The notes under the pieces: generated by a model
The model's input: only the letters and a program-made list of their open reading frames with translations
The model's database searches: none
Told to the model about the DNA's origin: nothing
Made by a program: the position numbers and the translations under genes
NCBI GenBank assembly: GCA_029262735.1
Contig: JAJCYY010000040.1
Location: forward strand, 1-41,053
Direction of reading: 5' to 3'
Length of the DNA: 41,053 bases
DNA from: Chloroflexota bacterium
GTDB lineage: Bacteria > Chloroflexota > Dehalococcoidia > Lucifugimonadales > Lucifugimonadaceae
Shown: piece after piece, positions 16,727-25,398 of the stretch
Layout: every line of letters begins with the position of its first letter
Position numbering within the stretch: the stretch's first letter is position 1

Positions 16727-17038
16727 GGCCGTTCGCCGCGCACCGTCTGCCAATGGGGCGCAGGCGGGCACCCCAATCCGGGAGGGAGGAATTGTTACCC
16801 TCATACCCGCTTCGATGATGATGTCAACAGAGCCAACTACATCCTGAGCGAAGCCGAACGGCCCTTCGACAAGCTCAGGGTGGCATTCAGAATCTCCCGG
16901 TGAACTCACATGGACAGTGGAGTGGTTCGGGTAATGCTCAAAAGAGCGGGCTCAGTCCCATGACCAGTAAGATCCCTGCGACCCGCGAGCGGGTACCCCG
17001 CGGTCGGGATGACACGGATGTGCACTCATTGAGCGCAT

Positions 17039-17064
17039 CGGGCGCAGCAAGCGGCGCCCCTACC
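17039..17064 (-). repeat. Family B 26-bp palindromic repeat, copy 3
   Basis: This is the reverse complement of the copy at 16502-16527, 540 bp away, so the two flank element F1 as a large inverted pair. Confidence 0.85.
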
Positions 17065-17162
17065 AAAGAACGAACACCCCGCGCCGCTTCGCTCACTCAA
17101 TCCTCACCGAAGTCGCCGTTCGCTGATAGATTTCTACCTCAAGCTGAAAATGAGGTGTCGCC

Positions 17163-18023
17163 GTGCCTGACGAACTGCCAGCAATAAAAAACATCATCGT
17201 GCCGCTCGACGGGTCCGACCTTTCGGAAACGGCACTTCCTATCGTTTCCGCGCTAGCCGCGGCCGCCGATGCTCATATTGACCTCGTGACCGTCGCTCTC
17301 ACCAGCGAAGTCCCGCTCAAGTCGCAGATGGACTCGCTAACCCAGCAGGCGCTGCATCGTGCAGAAGCCGCGTTGCTGGCGAAACACCACAAAGTGGGCC
17401 GGAAAATTCTCGCTGGCGTACCGGCAGACGAGATCAGCGCCTACGCTGCCACTTCGAACGCAGACCTGATCGTGATGGCCACTCACGGCCGCTCCGGATT
17501 TCGCAGGCTGATTCTTGGCAGCGTTGCAGACAGGCTGATCTCGCAAAGTCACGTGCCGGTGATGCTTGTGAGAGCCTCTGGAGACGAACCGACCGGATCA
17601 TCCTTAGCAGATGCGAAGATCGAGCAGATCATCCTGCCACTGGACGGCAGGGAGTCCACTCCGGCAGCCGTTCCGTTCGCACTGGTCCTGGCGAAGTTGT
17701 TTGGCGCCGGGACAATACTCCTTTACGTTGACGAAGGAGTGGACCCGGAGCCCGGCCAGCGACAGCTCCGGGCGTTCGCGGGGGTCTTCGGCGAGTTAGG
17801 CCTGAATGCCGAGACGAGGTCCGTTGACGGTGAGCCCGGCGAGGCGATAGCAGATGTCGCATCGCTAACCGAACACTCAATGGTCGTCATGAGCAGCCTC
17901 AGCGCCACCGGTGTTGCCAGGGGATCTCATCGCGGCAGCGTCGCCGACTACGTGGTCAAGAACTCCGAAGTTCCGGTGCTGATCGTTCCGCCAAGGGGCT
18001 ACCTCGGAGCCGCCCTGGAGTAG
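17163..18023 (+). CDS. Universal stress protein with two UspA domains
   Basis: The 286-residue protein is a tandem of two UspA domains, each beginning with the strand motif I(I/L)(V/L)PLDG (residues 11-17 and about 157-163). The first domain keeps the ATP-binding loop MATHGRSGFRRLILGSVADRL and ends VPVMLVR. The second has a degenerate loop (SSLSATGVARGSHRGSVADYV) and probably does not bind nucleotide the same way. Universal stress proteins help cells persist under starvation and other stress; the exact role is not predictable. GTG 17163 has GAGG 8 nt upstream. The gene stands alone between two non-coding regions. Confidence 0.9.
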   Translation: MPDELPAIKNIIVPLDGSDLSETALPIVSALAAAADAHIDLVTVALTSEVPLKSQMDSLTQQALHRAEAALLAKHHKVGRKILAGVPADEISAYAATSNADLIVMATHGRSGFRRLILGSVADRLISQSHVPVMLVRASGDEPTGSSLADAKIEQIILPLDGRESTPAAVPFALVLAKLFGAGTILLYVDEGVDPEPGQRQLRAFAGVFGELGLNAETRSVDGEPGEAIADVASLTEHSMVVMSSLSATGVARGSHRGSVADYVVKNSEVPVLIVPPRGYLGAALE

Positions 18024-18264
18024 GAAAACGGTCTCCCCAAATTGCAGTTTCCGGGAACACGCAACGACCCTGTTACCCGGTGAATCCCGTCCTGTCACCA
18101 ACACTTCCAGTGCAGTCCGTTAGACGGCGGTGTGATTCGTCAAACCAACTGCACATTTCACCGATTCTTGCTGTGGGAGACACCGCGATGCCTGCTGCGA
18201 GTAACCGCGTCCCGTTCATGAGGAAGACACTTTCGCACCGCCCAGCCAGTGTGCCAAGACTAGT

Positions 18265-18359
18265 AGTGATGTCCATGCGTTGGGGCGGGCGGGGCTTCAA
18301 TGCGACTGGCCGGGAGCCGCGTGATGAAGTCACCGCCTGCCCCACCGCATGGACTCACT
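18265..18359. other. 95-bp long inverted repeat upstream of moxR operon
   Basis: The outer arms (18265-18292 and 18333-18359) pair over about 27 bp with few mismatches, around cores CCATGCG and CGCATGG and G-rich GGGGCGGGCGG against CCGCCTGCCCC. Inside the loop CTTCA and TGAAG can extend the pairing. No other copy was found in the window. It lies in a 470-bp stretch (18024-18493) that has no gene. It may be a further repeat family, or a transcription or processing signal. Confidence 0.7.
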
Positions 18360-18423
18360 CCAACTAATACCGATCATCACAGACGCGGTCCGGGCGTTGC
18401 CTGTCAGGCCACGGCTCTCTGGA

Positions 18424-18456
18424 CGACCTGTGGCCGACCTCTGGGCGACCTCTGGG
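18424..18456 (+). repeat. 11-bp tandem repeat upstream of moxR
   Basis: Three head-to-tail units, CGACCTGTGGC, CGACCTCTGGG and CGACCTCTGGG, start at 18424, 18435 and 18446. The last ends 37 nt before the moxR GTG. The roughly helical spacing is compatible with an operator, though a chance slippage repeat cannot be excluded. Confidence 0.6.
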
Positions 18457-18493
18457 TTTGCGCCGTCTGTGAGTGCTTGAAAGGCGGTGGCCG

Positions 18494-19477
18494 GTGAGCA
18501 ACGTGGTCTCTATCTCAGAAGCTATTGAGACGCAGGGACCACCTGCCGAGGTCGCAGTCCGAACACTGGCGGTGGACGCCGAGAAGCTCCTGCAGATGGT
18601 ATCCAGCGTCGTGGTGGCGCCGAAACGCACGGTTCGCACAGCGCTGCTGGGACTCTTTGCACAGGGCCATGTGCTCCTCGAAGACCTGCCCGGCGTTGGC
18701 AAGACGCTCATCGGCAAGACCATAGCGCAGTCGATAGCCTGCGACTTCAAACGCATCCAGTTCACACCGGACCTGCTGCCATCGGACATAACAGGCACCA
18801 CCGTGTTCGACATGCGCTCCTCGCAGTTCAACTTCGTCGCAGGCCCGATATTTGCCAACGTCGTTCTGGCGGACGAGATCAACCGCGCCGGACCTCGCAC
18901 GCAGTCCTCGTTGCTGGAGGCGATGGCCGAGTTCCAGGTAAGCGTGGATGGCGAGGTCAAAAAGCTGCCTGACCCGTTCCTGGTGATCGCCACACAGAAC
19001 TTTGCCGAGAGCCACGGCACGTTTCCGCTACCCGATTCGCAGAAGGACCGGTTTCTCGTCTCGATCGGCATCGGCCTGCCGAGCGCGCAGCACGAGGTGA
19101 CGATTCTTGAGCGATCGGTTCACGGGATGCCCAAGGCATCGCCAGTATTGACCGCAGCCCGTGTAAGGGAGATGCAGGCGACCGTGATGGCGGTCGAGGT
19201 CTCCACACAGCTGCGCGAGTACATCGTGAATTTTGCACGGGCAACGCGGCAGCACCCGGCTGTGCGGACGGGGCTCAGCCCTCGGGGCAGCGCTGCTCTA
19301 CAGCGGGCGGCGCAGTGTTGGGCGGCGTTTGAAGGCCGAGGATATGTGACACCTGGAGACGTGGCTGAGATCGGTGTGAGCGTCGTGGCGCACAGGCTGA
19401 TGATGTCGGCAGGCAACGAAATTTCTGCCGAAGACGCCGTTGCCGAGGCGCTCGATTCGGTACCAGTACCGGCGTGA
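18494..19477 (+). CDS. MoxR-family AAA+ ATPase
   Basis: MoxR ATPases act as chaperones that help mature or activate partner proteins, often encoded next door with a DUF58 protein, as here. The 327-residue protein has Walker A LPGVGKT (residues 65-71), Walker B VVLADEIN (about 123-130) followed by RAGPRTQSSLLEAMAE, and the sensor 1 region FLVIATQN. The C-terminal helical lid includes LSPRGSAALQRAAQ. GTG 18494 is chosen since AAAGG lies 9 nt upstream; GTG 18503 is also possible. The operon continues with DUF58 37 bp downstream. Expression may be set by the tandem repeat just upstream. Confidence 0.92.
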   Translation: MSNVVSISEAIETQGPPAEVAVRTLAVDAEKLLQMVSSVVVAPKRTVRTALLGLFAQGHVLLEDLPGVGKTLIGKTIAQSIACDFKRIQFTPDLLPSDITGTTVFDMRSSQFNFVAGPIFANVVLADEINRAGPRTQSSLLEAMAEFQVSVDGEVKKLPDPFLVIATQNFAESHGTFPLPDSQKDRFLVSIGIGLPSAQHEVTILERSVHGMPKASPVLTAARVREMQATVMAVEVSTQLREYIVNFARATRQHPAVRTGLSPRGSAALQRAAQCWAAFEGRGYVTPGDVAEIGVSVVAHRLMMSAGNEISAEDAVAEALDSVPVPA

Positions 19478-19514
19478 TGGTTATCTCGCGGGCCGGACTT
19501 AAACGAGGCACGTC

Positions 19515-20762
19515 GTGATCACCAGACGAGGCGCTGGAATCATCACCGTCGCAGTCGCAGTGTTCTTTCTCGCGTCCACGACGCGCGTCGGCTGGGTTCA
19601 TCTCGCAGACGCTGTTCTGTGGGGAGTTGTCATGTTTTCACTCGCAGTTCCGTGGCTCTCGATGCCAGGACTGCGGCTCGAGCGGACTCTCAGCAAACCG
19701 GTTCAGAACAAGCTCGGACCGTTCGAGGGCGACGAGATCCCGGTCGGCCTCAAGCTCCAGAATCGCTGGTGGCTCCCGCGCTTCCTTGTCGCCGTCTCAT
19801 ACCCGGTGACAGCGTCAGGCATCACGAACGAAGCTCGGAAAATCTTCTTCTGGACTTGGCCGAAGCGTACCGGTGAGGCGAACGGGCCGCTCAAGCTGGA
19901 ACGACGCGGGCAGCACATTCTCGGCGAGGCCCTTGTCGAGATCACCGGTCCGTTCGGCATGTTCAGGCGTCGCAGGCGCATAGCCATGACACACGGCGTC
20001 CTGGCTTACCCGATGTGGAAGCCAATGCACAGGCTGGGGATCATGGAGACCCAGATCGGCGAAAACGAAGGTCGCCGAAAGTCCCGCACAGGCGTCGATG
20101 CCTCGGGCACACGGGCGTACGTCCCGGGCGATCCCTACCGGTCCATTCACTGGCGAAACTCGGCCCGCACCGGGCAGCTGACTGTACGTGAATTCGATAG
20201 CTGGAACGACCGCGCCATCGTGTTCGCCATCGACACCGTGAACGTGGCCGGGGAGAGCCCGGAGTCGTCGCTGGACTACGCAGCGCGGATTGCTGCCAGC
20301 TGCGCGAAGGTGATCGAGCAGGAGGGCGGCACAGTCTCCATTGCGACGGCGGCCGGTGACTCGCCTGAGTTCATGGCATGGCCCGGTGTGATTGAGCACC
20401 TTGCACGACTGGAACCCGAGGACCTGGCGTCCGGCTCATTGGCCAGACGAATCTCCAGCCTGCAGCCGGGACGACGGTTGATTGCGTTCTTGACTGCCGG
20501 AAGCGAGGCAGAGGCCGCTGCGGTAAGCGCAGCCGCAAAACGCGGAATAGCGTGCGCGGCGGTGATTTTCACTGACCGTGACCAGGCGGAAAGCGGCTCC
20601 AGCTCGACGTTCGTCTCCCTCCAGCAGTCAGGAGTGCCGGTCGTTCACTGCGTTCCGGGAGGGCTTGACCGGGCACTGGCCGAGATCGAGCGCGGCACGG
20701 GAATGGGTACCGGCGCTGTAACCACGAAAACGGCCCGCACTTCGCAAAGGACTGCGGCATGA
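19515..20762 (+). CDS. DUF58 membrane-anchored protein
   Basis: The 415-residue protein begins with two transmembrane helices (about residues 8-25 and 30-50) and then a soluble part. It has the DUF58 hallmark GTRAYVPGDPYRSIHWRNSA (about residues 197-216), followed by a region resembling a von Willebrand factor A fold (VFAIDTVN). DUF58 proteins are regular partners of MoxR ATPases and TgpA-like transglutaminases. GTG 19515 has CGAGG 6 nt upstream. The stop codon overlaps the next start as ATGA, which implies translational coupling. The biochemical role of the family is not established. Confidence 0.9.
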   Translation: MITRRGAGIITVAVAVFFLASTTRVGWVHLADAVLWGVVMFSLAVPWLSMPGLRLERTLSKPVQNKLGPFEGDEIPVGLKLQNRWWLPRFLVAVSYPVTASGITNEARKIFFWTWPKRTGEANGPLKLERRGQHILGEALVEITGPFGMFRRRRRIAMTHGVLAYPMWKPMHRLGIMETQIGENEGRRKSRTGVDASGTRAYVPGDPYRSIHWRNSARTGQLTVREFDSWNDRAIVFAIDTVNVAGESPESSLDYAARIAASCAKVIEQEGGTVSIATAAGDSPEFMAWPGVIEHLARLEPEDLASGSLARRISSLQPGRRLIAFLTAGSEAEAAAVSAAAKRGIACAAVIFTDRDQAESGSSSTFVSLQQSGVPVVHCVPGGLDRALAEIERGTGMGTGAVTTKTARTSQRTAA

Positions 20763-23086
20763 CATCAGCAGTACATCCCGTTTCACAGAGTGCAAAAAAC
20801 CCGACCGGCCTCAGCAGCAACCGGACAGATTCCCCGACGCTCAAGTTCTACCGTCGGCTCTTCTCCGACAAGCCGGAGCGTTCGGTCCGTGTGCGCGTCG
20901 TAGCCCTGCTTGCCTCGCTGTGGGCCGCCGCAGCACTCGTACTCGTCGGCGCATCCTTCACCGTCCCGCTCATCGTCATGCCCATATTCGTCGTCGGCCA
21001 CGTCGTGGCATATCGAGCCATCAACCGCCGCGTCCCAGCACTTCCCGTAATCATCGCCCTCGTCATCATCGTGGTCGGCGTTGCCATGCGCCACGAACTT
21101 GTGCTTGCGGTGCGTGGAGAGCGCATCCCGGTCGCCCACTTCCTGCTCATCGCAGGGGCCGCATCCGTCTTTGAGGCACGGACACGCGCCGGTCTCTACA
21201 CCCAGCTGTTCTTTTCCGCCCTCATCATGTTCTTTGCCAGCGAGCTCGCCTTCGGCAACGAGTTCGCTGCGCTGCTTGGCGGATACCTGGCAATCATCGT
21301 CACGTTCCTGGCTCTCAGCCAGTACACAGACATCACCAGGGACGCCTCAGTCGCCCGGAGAGGGGGCGCGGTCGGAGCCGCCGTGTTCTGGGCAGGAGTC
21401 GCCGGACTGGTCGGATTGTCCACCCTTGTTGCCTTCTTACTGCTTCCATGGGACGCGTCACAGACCCCGGAGGCAGCGCGGTTTGCCATTCTGCCGGTCA
21501 ACGGCGCAGATGAAGGAACCGAGCCGCCGATCTCGCCGGAAGAGGCCCGCCAGATGCTCGAGGAGGCTGCGCAACAGATGAACGGACAGGGTGGATTGAC
21601 CGGAGGTGGGAACAACGGTTCCGGCGACTCGACAGGCCAGAACAACCTGTTTAACGGCACCAACACAATTACCGGCAACACCTCAGCGGGGCAGGGCGGC
21701 GCTATCGCCCCACGGCCCAGGGGCACATCTCTTGCGGCGCCCGATCTAAATCCAGGCACAGTCGCCTACATTCGGAGTCCTGTCGCCAGTTACTGGCGAG
21801 GCGCAGTCTACGATTCGTTCGATGCACCGGAGGCCGGTGGCGAGGGAGACTGGCTGACGACACTGTCAAACAGGCAACGCCTCGGTTCGCTCTTCGGCCG
21901 TCCGGACCCTGAAGGCGATGACGACCGCTATCTGCAGACATTCTTCATGCAGCAGGGCCTGGGATCGGAGTTCATAACCGGGTACGAACCGCTCTCGATA
22001 GCGATTCCGCGTGACAGCCGCGGGCTGCCGAGAGCGTCGGAGGGCGCCACTTACCAGGTTGTATCAGGCCGGCCGGCGATCACTCCGGAGGATCTGCGCG
22101 AGGATAGCGGTGGCTGGGCGGCGAGGGAGTTTGGAACGCTTCCACCGGGCTACGACGACATCTACACGCTGGCGCGGGGTCTGACGGTAGACGCCGAGAC
22201 AGACTTCGACCGCGCCGCGACAATCGCTGCTTATCTGAACGAACTTGAGTACGACCCGGAATCAACATCGCCGCTGGAGTCGAGCGCGGAGCTGACTGAG
22301 TTCGTATTCGGCGAACGGCCCGGTTCTGCGATCGACTTCGCAACGGCACAGGCCCTGATGTCCCGGGCGGTCGGCCTTCAGTCCCGCGTTGCGACAGGCT
22401 TCCTGCCCGGCAGGTTCAACCCCTACTCCGGAGCGGCGGAGATCAAGGACACCGACCTGCACGCCTGGGCCGAGGTGCTGTTCAGCGAGGCCGGATGGGT
22501 ACCGTTTGACGCATCATCAAGGCCCGACCTGCCGAGTCCATCTTCACTGGAGACACCACCGCCGTCCGGGTTAAGCTCGCTGCTCGATCGCAGGCTCGGT
22601 GACAACCTGGCTTCTGCGCTTAGCAACTCGCCACGTGGCCTTGGTGTGCTGTTCGAATGGCTGCTGAAGACCGGCCCTCTCTTCGGTGTTTCGATAATGC
22701 TGCTCACTGCGATAGCCGGATTCGCCTACTGGTGGTACTGGGTGCGGCGCCGAAAGGTCGACTCAGACGAAGAGATCGAGTGGCTGAGATACTCGGCGCT
22801 CTCAGGAGCTGACCGGGCAGAGCGAGTCCGCGTGCTGCGGTCGTTCTCGAAGCTGGAGCGCCGTATCGCGAAGGCAGGGTTCCGGCGCAGGCGCGAGACC
22901 GAGCCAATCAGCCTGTATGCACAACGCGCCGCAATGTACATGACGCAGGGCGCAGACGGGATCCTGGCCGCTGCAGAGGTGACCGAGCAGGCCGCTTACG
23001 CGCCGGGCTGGTTGACCGGCAAAACGGCTGATTCTGCAGAGCATGAAATGAAGTCGCTTAACTTCCGCCTGGCCACGGCAAGTTAG
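20759..23086 (+). CDS. TgpA-like membrane transglutaminase-domain protein, catalytic Cys replaced
   Basis: The 775-residue protein has about six N-terminal transmembrane helices (residues 40-225), a low-complexity Gly/Asn/Thr stretch near residues 280-310, an extracytoplasmic region with a transglutaminase core (about 480-590) and one more helix near 645-668 before a cytosolic tail. The core is recognisable from RVATGFLPGRFNPYSG and DLHAWAEVLFSEAGWVPFD, which give His568 and Asp584. Where the family usually has the nucleophilic Cys (G-x-C-x-x-FA), this protein reads GSAIDFATA, with Ala524. It may therefore be a non-catalytic scaffold or binding protein. It is the third gene of the MoxR-DUF58 operon and overlaps DUF58 by ATGA. 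Confidence 0.88.
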   Translation: MTSAVHPVSQSAKNPTGLSSNRTDSPTLKFYRRLFSDKPERSVRVRVVALLASLWAAAALVLVGASFTVPLIVMPIFVVGHVVAYRAINRRVPALPVIIALVIIVVGVAMRHELVLAVRGERIPVAHFLLIAGAASVFEARTRAGLYTQLFFSALIMFFASELAFGNEFAALLGGYLAIIVTFLALSQYTDITRDASVARRGGAVGAAVFWAGVAGLVGLSTLVAFLLLPWDASQTPEAARFAILPVNGADEGTEPPISPEEARQMLEEAAQQMNGQGGLTGGGNNGSGDSTGQNNLFNGTNTITGNTSAGQGGAIAPRPRGTSLAAPDLNPGTVAYIRSPVASYWRGAVYDSFDAPEAGGEGDWLTTLSNRQRLGSLFGRPDPEGDDDRYLQTFFMQQGLGSEFITGYEPLSIAIPRDSRGLPRASEGATYQVVSGRPAITPEDLREDSGGWAAREFGTLPPGYDDIYTLARGLTVDAETDFDRAATIAAYLNELEYDPESTSPLESSAELTEFVFGERPGSAIDFATAQALMSRAVGLQSRVATGFLPGRFNPYSGAAEIKDTDLHAWAEVLFSEAGWVPFDASSRPDLPSPSSLETPPPSGLSSLLDRRLGDNLASALSNSPRGLGVLFEWLLKTGPLFGVSIMLLTAIAGFAYWWYWVRRRKVDSDEEIEWLRYSALSGADRAERVRVLRSFSKLERRIAKAGFRRRRETEPISLYAQRAAMYMTQGADGILAAAEVTEQAAYAPGWLTGKTADSAEHEMKSLNFRLATAS

Positions 23087-23391
23087 AGCCCGGACGGTCA
23101 ATCACGATTCCTCGGCACTGATCTGCGGTTCTTCCGGCGAGACCGACAGATCATGCTGGTCGCGTCTCGCCTGTGAACCGTAGAACCTGCGGCGAAGATG
23201 GAGTTGCCATCACCGGCCAAATCCCTGCCTGTTGCGGCAGCGAATACCGAGGGCGTGACACGACCTAAACAACTTCGAATCGGTATTTACTCCACTGTTT
23301 ACACCGAAGAGTGAATCTATAAGCTTCTACTGCTTTTGAACCAACCCAACCGGAATCACTACGTATTGCCGCGCCTGTTCGACCCGGGAGA
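23087..23391. promoter_or_regulatory. 305-bp gap with a candidate promoter for the PAS-GAF gene
   Basis: The gap holds no gene. Its last third is AT-richer than the surroundings and contains TATAAG at 23318-23323, a fair -10 box, with TGTTTA (23295-23300) 17 bp upstream as a weak -35. GGGAG at 23386-23390 is too near the GTG at 23392 to be a good ribosome site. Confidence 0.35.
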
Positions 23392-24324
23392 GTGGTGGAA
23401 CTGGAGAGAAAATTGAACCGTGGCTACATCCAGGAATTTGATTCCTGGCCGGATCCGGTGCTGCTCGTCGACTCAGACGGCTATGTCCGGCACGCAAACG
23501 GGTCGGCTTGTGCTGAATTTGGATACTCTCTGACCCAGTTCACAGGGGTGCCCCTGCAGTCCCTTGCTCCCCGGAACCTGGCGGAGCGGCGTCTTTGGGT
23601 AACGGCGATGCACACGGGTGATGAGCCGGATGCAAACCAGGTACCCGGCTTCGAGGTTACCTGCGTCCGGAAGAATGGCGAGCCGTTCAGAGCCTTTGTG
23701 ACGTTCGCGAGTGCCCCACGCCATGGTGAAGCCTGGACCTGGGTGATGTTCGACGTGGAAAACGTCGGCGCTCCGGCTCTTGAGAATCCCGCGTGGCAGA
23801 AAGTGAACGATACTCAACTCGTACTGAAACGGTCACTGTCGTCTCCTGTACCTGCCGGATCGGGCTCGTTGAGCGAGCTGGTCCAGGCTATATCGGCATT
23901 TGATTCCATATTCCAGAACGTTTCGGATGAACTGGCGAAGACGGTCGGATATGACACATGCAACGTAGTTATGGTTGACCAGGAATCTGGTTACAACTCC
24001 GTCTGCCATGTCAATCTTGGGCCGAAAGCACCTTCGCCCGTCCGACATATGGGCTCGCGCTATCCAATTAACGGCACAATTGTTGAAGATGTGCTTGTGA
24101 ACCGATCGGCAATGCTCTTAACCGCGTCATCCGGCGAGTTGATCAGAAGCCGATATCCCGGCTCGGTACCGGAGGCCGCAAAGATAGAATATCTATCAAA
24201 TATTGCTATTCCAGTTGTCTCTGGAGAGCAGATCCCCTGCGTCATCTTCATCAAGTCAACCGAGCCCGACGCATACTCATCTGACGACGTCGAATTCGTC
24301 ACTGAATTAGTCCGGTCACTGTGA
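23392..24324 (+). CDS. PAS-GAF sensory protein without output domain
   Basis: The 310-residue protein begins with a PAS domain (about residues 15-120; DSWPDPVLLVDSDGYVRHANGSACAEFGYS) and continues with a GAF domain (about 155-308) that ends at DDVEFVTELVRSL followed at once by a stop. In longer proteins this last helix leads into a kinase, cyclase or phosphatase domain; none is present and none follows in another frame. There are no transmembrane segments, so it is cytosolic. It could be a single-domain partner of a separate kinase or a remnant. GTG 23392 is given; TTG 23413, with GGAGA 5 nt upstream, is a good alternative and removes only the leading helix. Confidence 0.82.
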   Translation: MVELERKLNRGYIQEFDSWPDPVLLVDSDGYVRHANGSACAEFGYSLTQFTGVPLQSLAPRNLAERRLWVTAMHTGDEPDANQVPGFEVTCVRKNGEPFRAFVTFASAPRHGEAWTWVMFDVENVGAPALENPAWQKVNDTQLVLKRSLSSPVPAGSGSLSELVQAISAFDSIFQNVSDELAKTVGYDTCNVVMVDQESGYNSVCHVNLGPKAPSPVRHMGSRYPINGTIVEDVLVNRSAMLLTASSGELIRSRYPGSVPEAAKIEYLSNIAIPVVSGEQIPCVIFIKSTEPDAYSSDDVEFVTELVRSL

Positions 24325-24361
24325 GGCATTGCCAACACAGGCGGTGAGCGACTGATCGCAG

Positions 24362-25348
24362 TTAGATACCCACACGCGTCTTGCCGCGAACGTCGGGGTT
24401 GATGAAGTTCTCCGGCTCTCCACCGTTGACCACACGCACAACTTCCTGGGCCGTGCGAGTCTCGAGCTCAAGCGTCGAGGCCTGCGAGAAGAAGGCGGTG
24501 TGCGGCGTGATGATCACATTTTCCTGCTGGAGCAACGGGTGGTCGTCCGCAGGCGGCGCAGGTTCCATCACATCCAGTCCGGCACCTGCAAGATGACCTG
24601 AGGCCAGCGCGTCTGCCAGCGCAAACTCATCAATCAGGCCGCCCCGGGCCGGGTTCACAATGATCGCACCCTGCTTCATCGACGCCATCTCGTCCTTGCC
24701 AATCATGCCGCGCGTCTGGACCGTAAGCGGCACATGGATGCTGATGAAGTCCGACTCTGCCAGTACCTCGCCAAGAGTAACGCTCTTCGCGGCGCCAACG
24801 TCCTGTCCCGGCTGCAGCATCGGGTCGTACGTCAGCACGTTCATGCCGAGCGCACCGGCCTTCGAACCAACGGACCGGCCAATGCGTCCATAGCCAATAA
24901 CGCCAAACGTCGCTCCATTCATCCGCTTCATCGGTCGGTCCAGCGCAACACTGCTCCAACCGCCGGACTTCACAGCCGCGCTGTGCGGAACCAGCCGCCG
25001 GTTCAGGGCCATGACCATGCCGAAAGTGTGTTCCGTGACCTCGTCGATGCAGTAGTCAGGCACGTTCGTGACGACGATGCCGAGCTCTGTGCAGACCGGG
25101 ATGTTCACGTTGTCGACACCTATGCCGTAGCGGGCGGCGATCAGGCATTTTGGGGCGGACCGCAGCACCTTCTCGGTAACCTGCGCAAAGCAGAACATGA
25201 TGGCGTCGACGTCCGCCGCAAGCCCGGCCAGCGTCGCTTCTTCACCGTCAGGAGCAACAACCAGTTCGAACCTGGCATCCTCAAGCACCTTGCGCTCAGG
25301 GTCGAGGCTAGGCCAGACATAGTCGGTAATCAGCACTTTCCTGTTCAT
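24362..25348 (-). CDS. D-2-hydroxyacid dehydrogenase (CtBP/phosphoglycerate dehydrogenase-like)
   Basis: This NAD(P)-dependent enzyme interconverts a D-2-hydroxy acid and its 2-keto acid. The 328-residue protein has the Rossmann motif GYGRIG (residues 152-157) and the catalytic triad Arg235 (NPARGG), Glu262 (DVMEP) and His283 (TPHTAF). The stretch DYCIDEVTEHTFG is typical of the C-terminal-binding-protein-like branch. There is no ACT domain, so it is not a regulated serine-pathway SerA. The ATG at 25348 is preceded by a -10-like TATCAT 8 nt upstream and no ribosome site, which suggests a leaderless mRNA. The alcohol dehydrogenase on the same strand ends upstream of it. Confidence 0.9.
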   Translation of the reverse strand: MNRKVLITDYVWPSLDPERKVLEDARFELVVAPDGEEATLAGLAADVDAIMFCFAQVTEKVLRSAPKCLIAARYGIGVDNVNIPVCTELGIVVTNVPDYCIDEVTEHTFGMVMALNRRLVPHSAAVKSGGWSSVALDRPMKRMNGATFGVIGYGRIGRSVGSKAGALGMNVLTYDPMLQPGQDVGAAKSVTLGEVLAESDFISIHVPLTVQTRGMIGKDEMASMKQGAIIVNPARGGLIDEFALADALASGHLAGAGLDVMEPAPPADDHPLLQQENVIITPHTAFFSQASTLELETRTAQEVVRVVNGGEPENFINPDVRGKTRVGI

Positions 25349-25356
25349 GATGCCGG

Positions 25357-25362
25357 ATGATA
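25357..25362 (-). promoter_or_regulatory. -10 box TATCAT, leaderless geometry
   Basis: On the minus strand TATCAT is followed by 8 nt and then the ATG at 25348, with no Shine-Dalgarno site between. It lies in the 50-bp gap to the upstream alcohol dehydrogenase gene, so the dehydrogenase may have its own promoter. Confidence 0.4.
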
Positions 25363-25398
25363 GCTGTTGTCAGGGGAAGCCGCACGACCCGTCACATT

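Larger units (their letters stand above)
16329..17162. other. 834-bp non-coding region rich in repeats
   Basis: No gene is supported. The region holds family B copies (16502-16527, 17039-17064), the inverted-repeat element F1 (16549-16726), a hairpin with CCTGAGC and GCTCAGG-like arms around 16846-16885, and an ACCCGCGAGCGGGT hairpin at 16981-16994 that resembles one at 211-225. GAGG 8 nt before 17163 serves the next gene. Confidence 0.7.

Noticed and set aside
325..17064. CRISPR-like array from recurring 26-bp repeat
   Set aside because: Copies are kilobases apart in both orientations, with no regular spacers and no cas genes.
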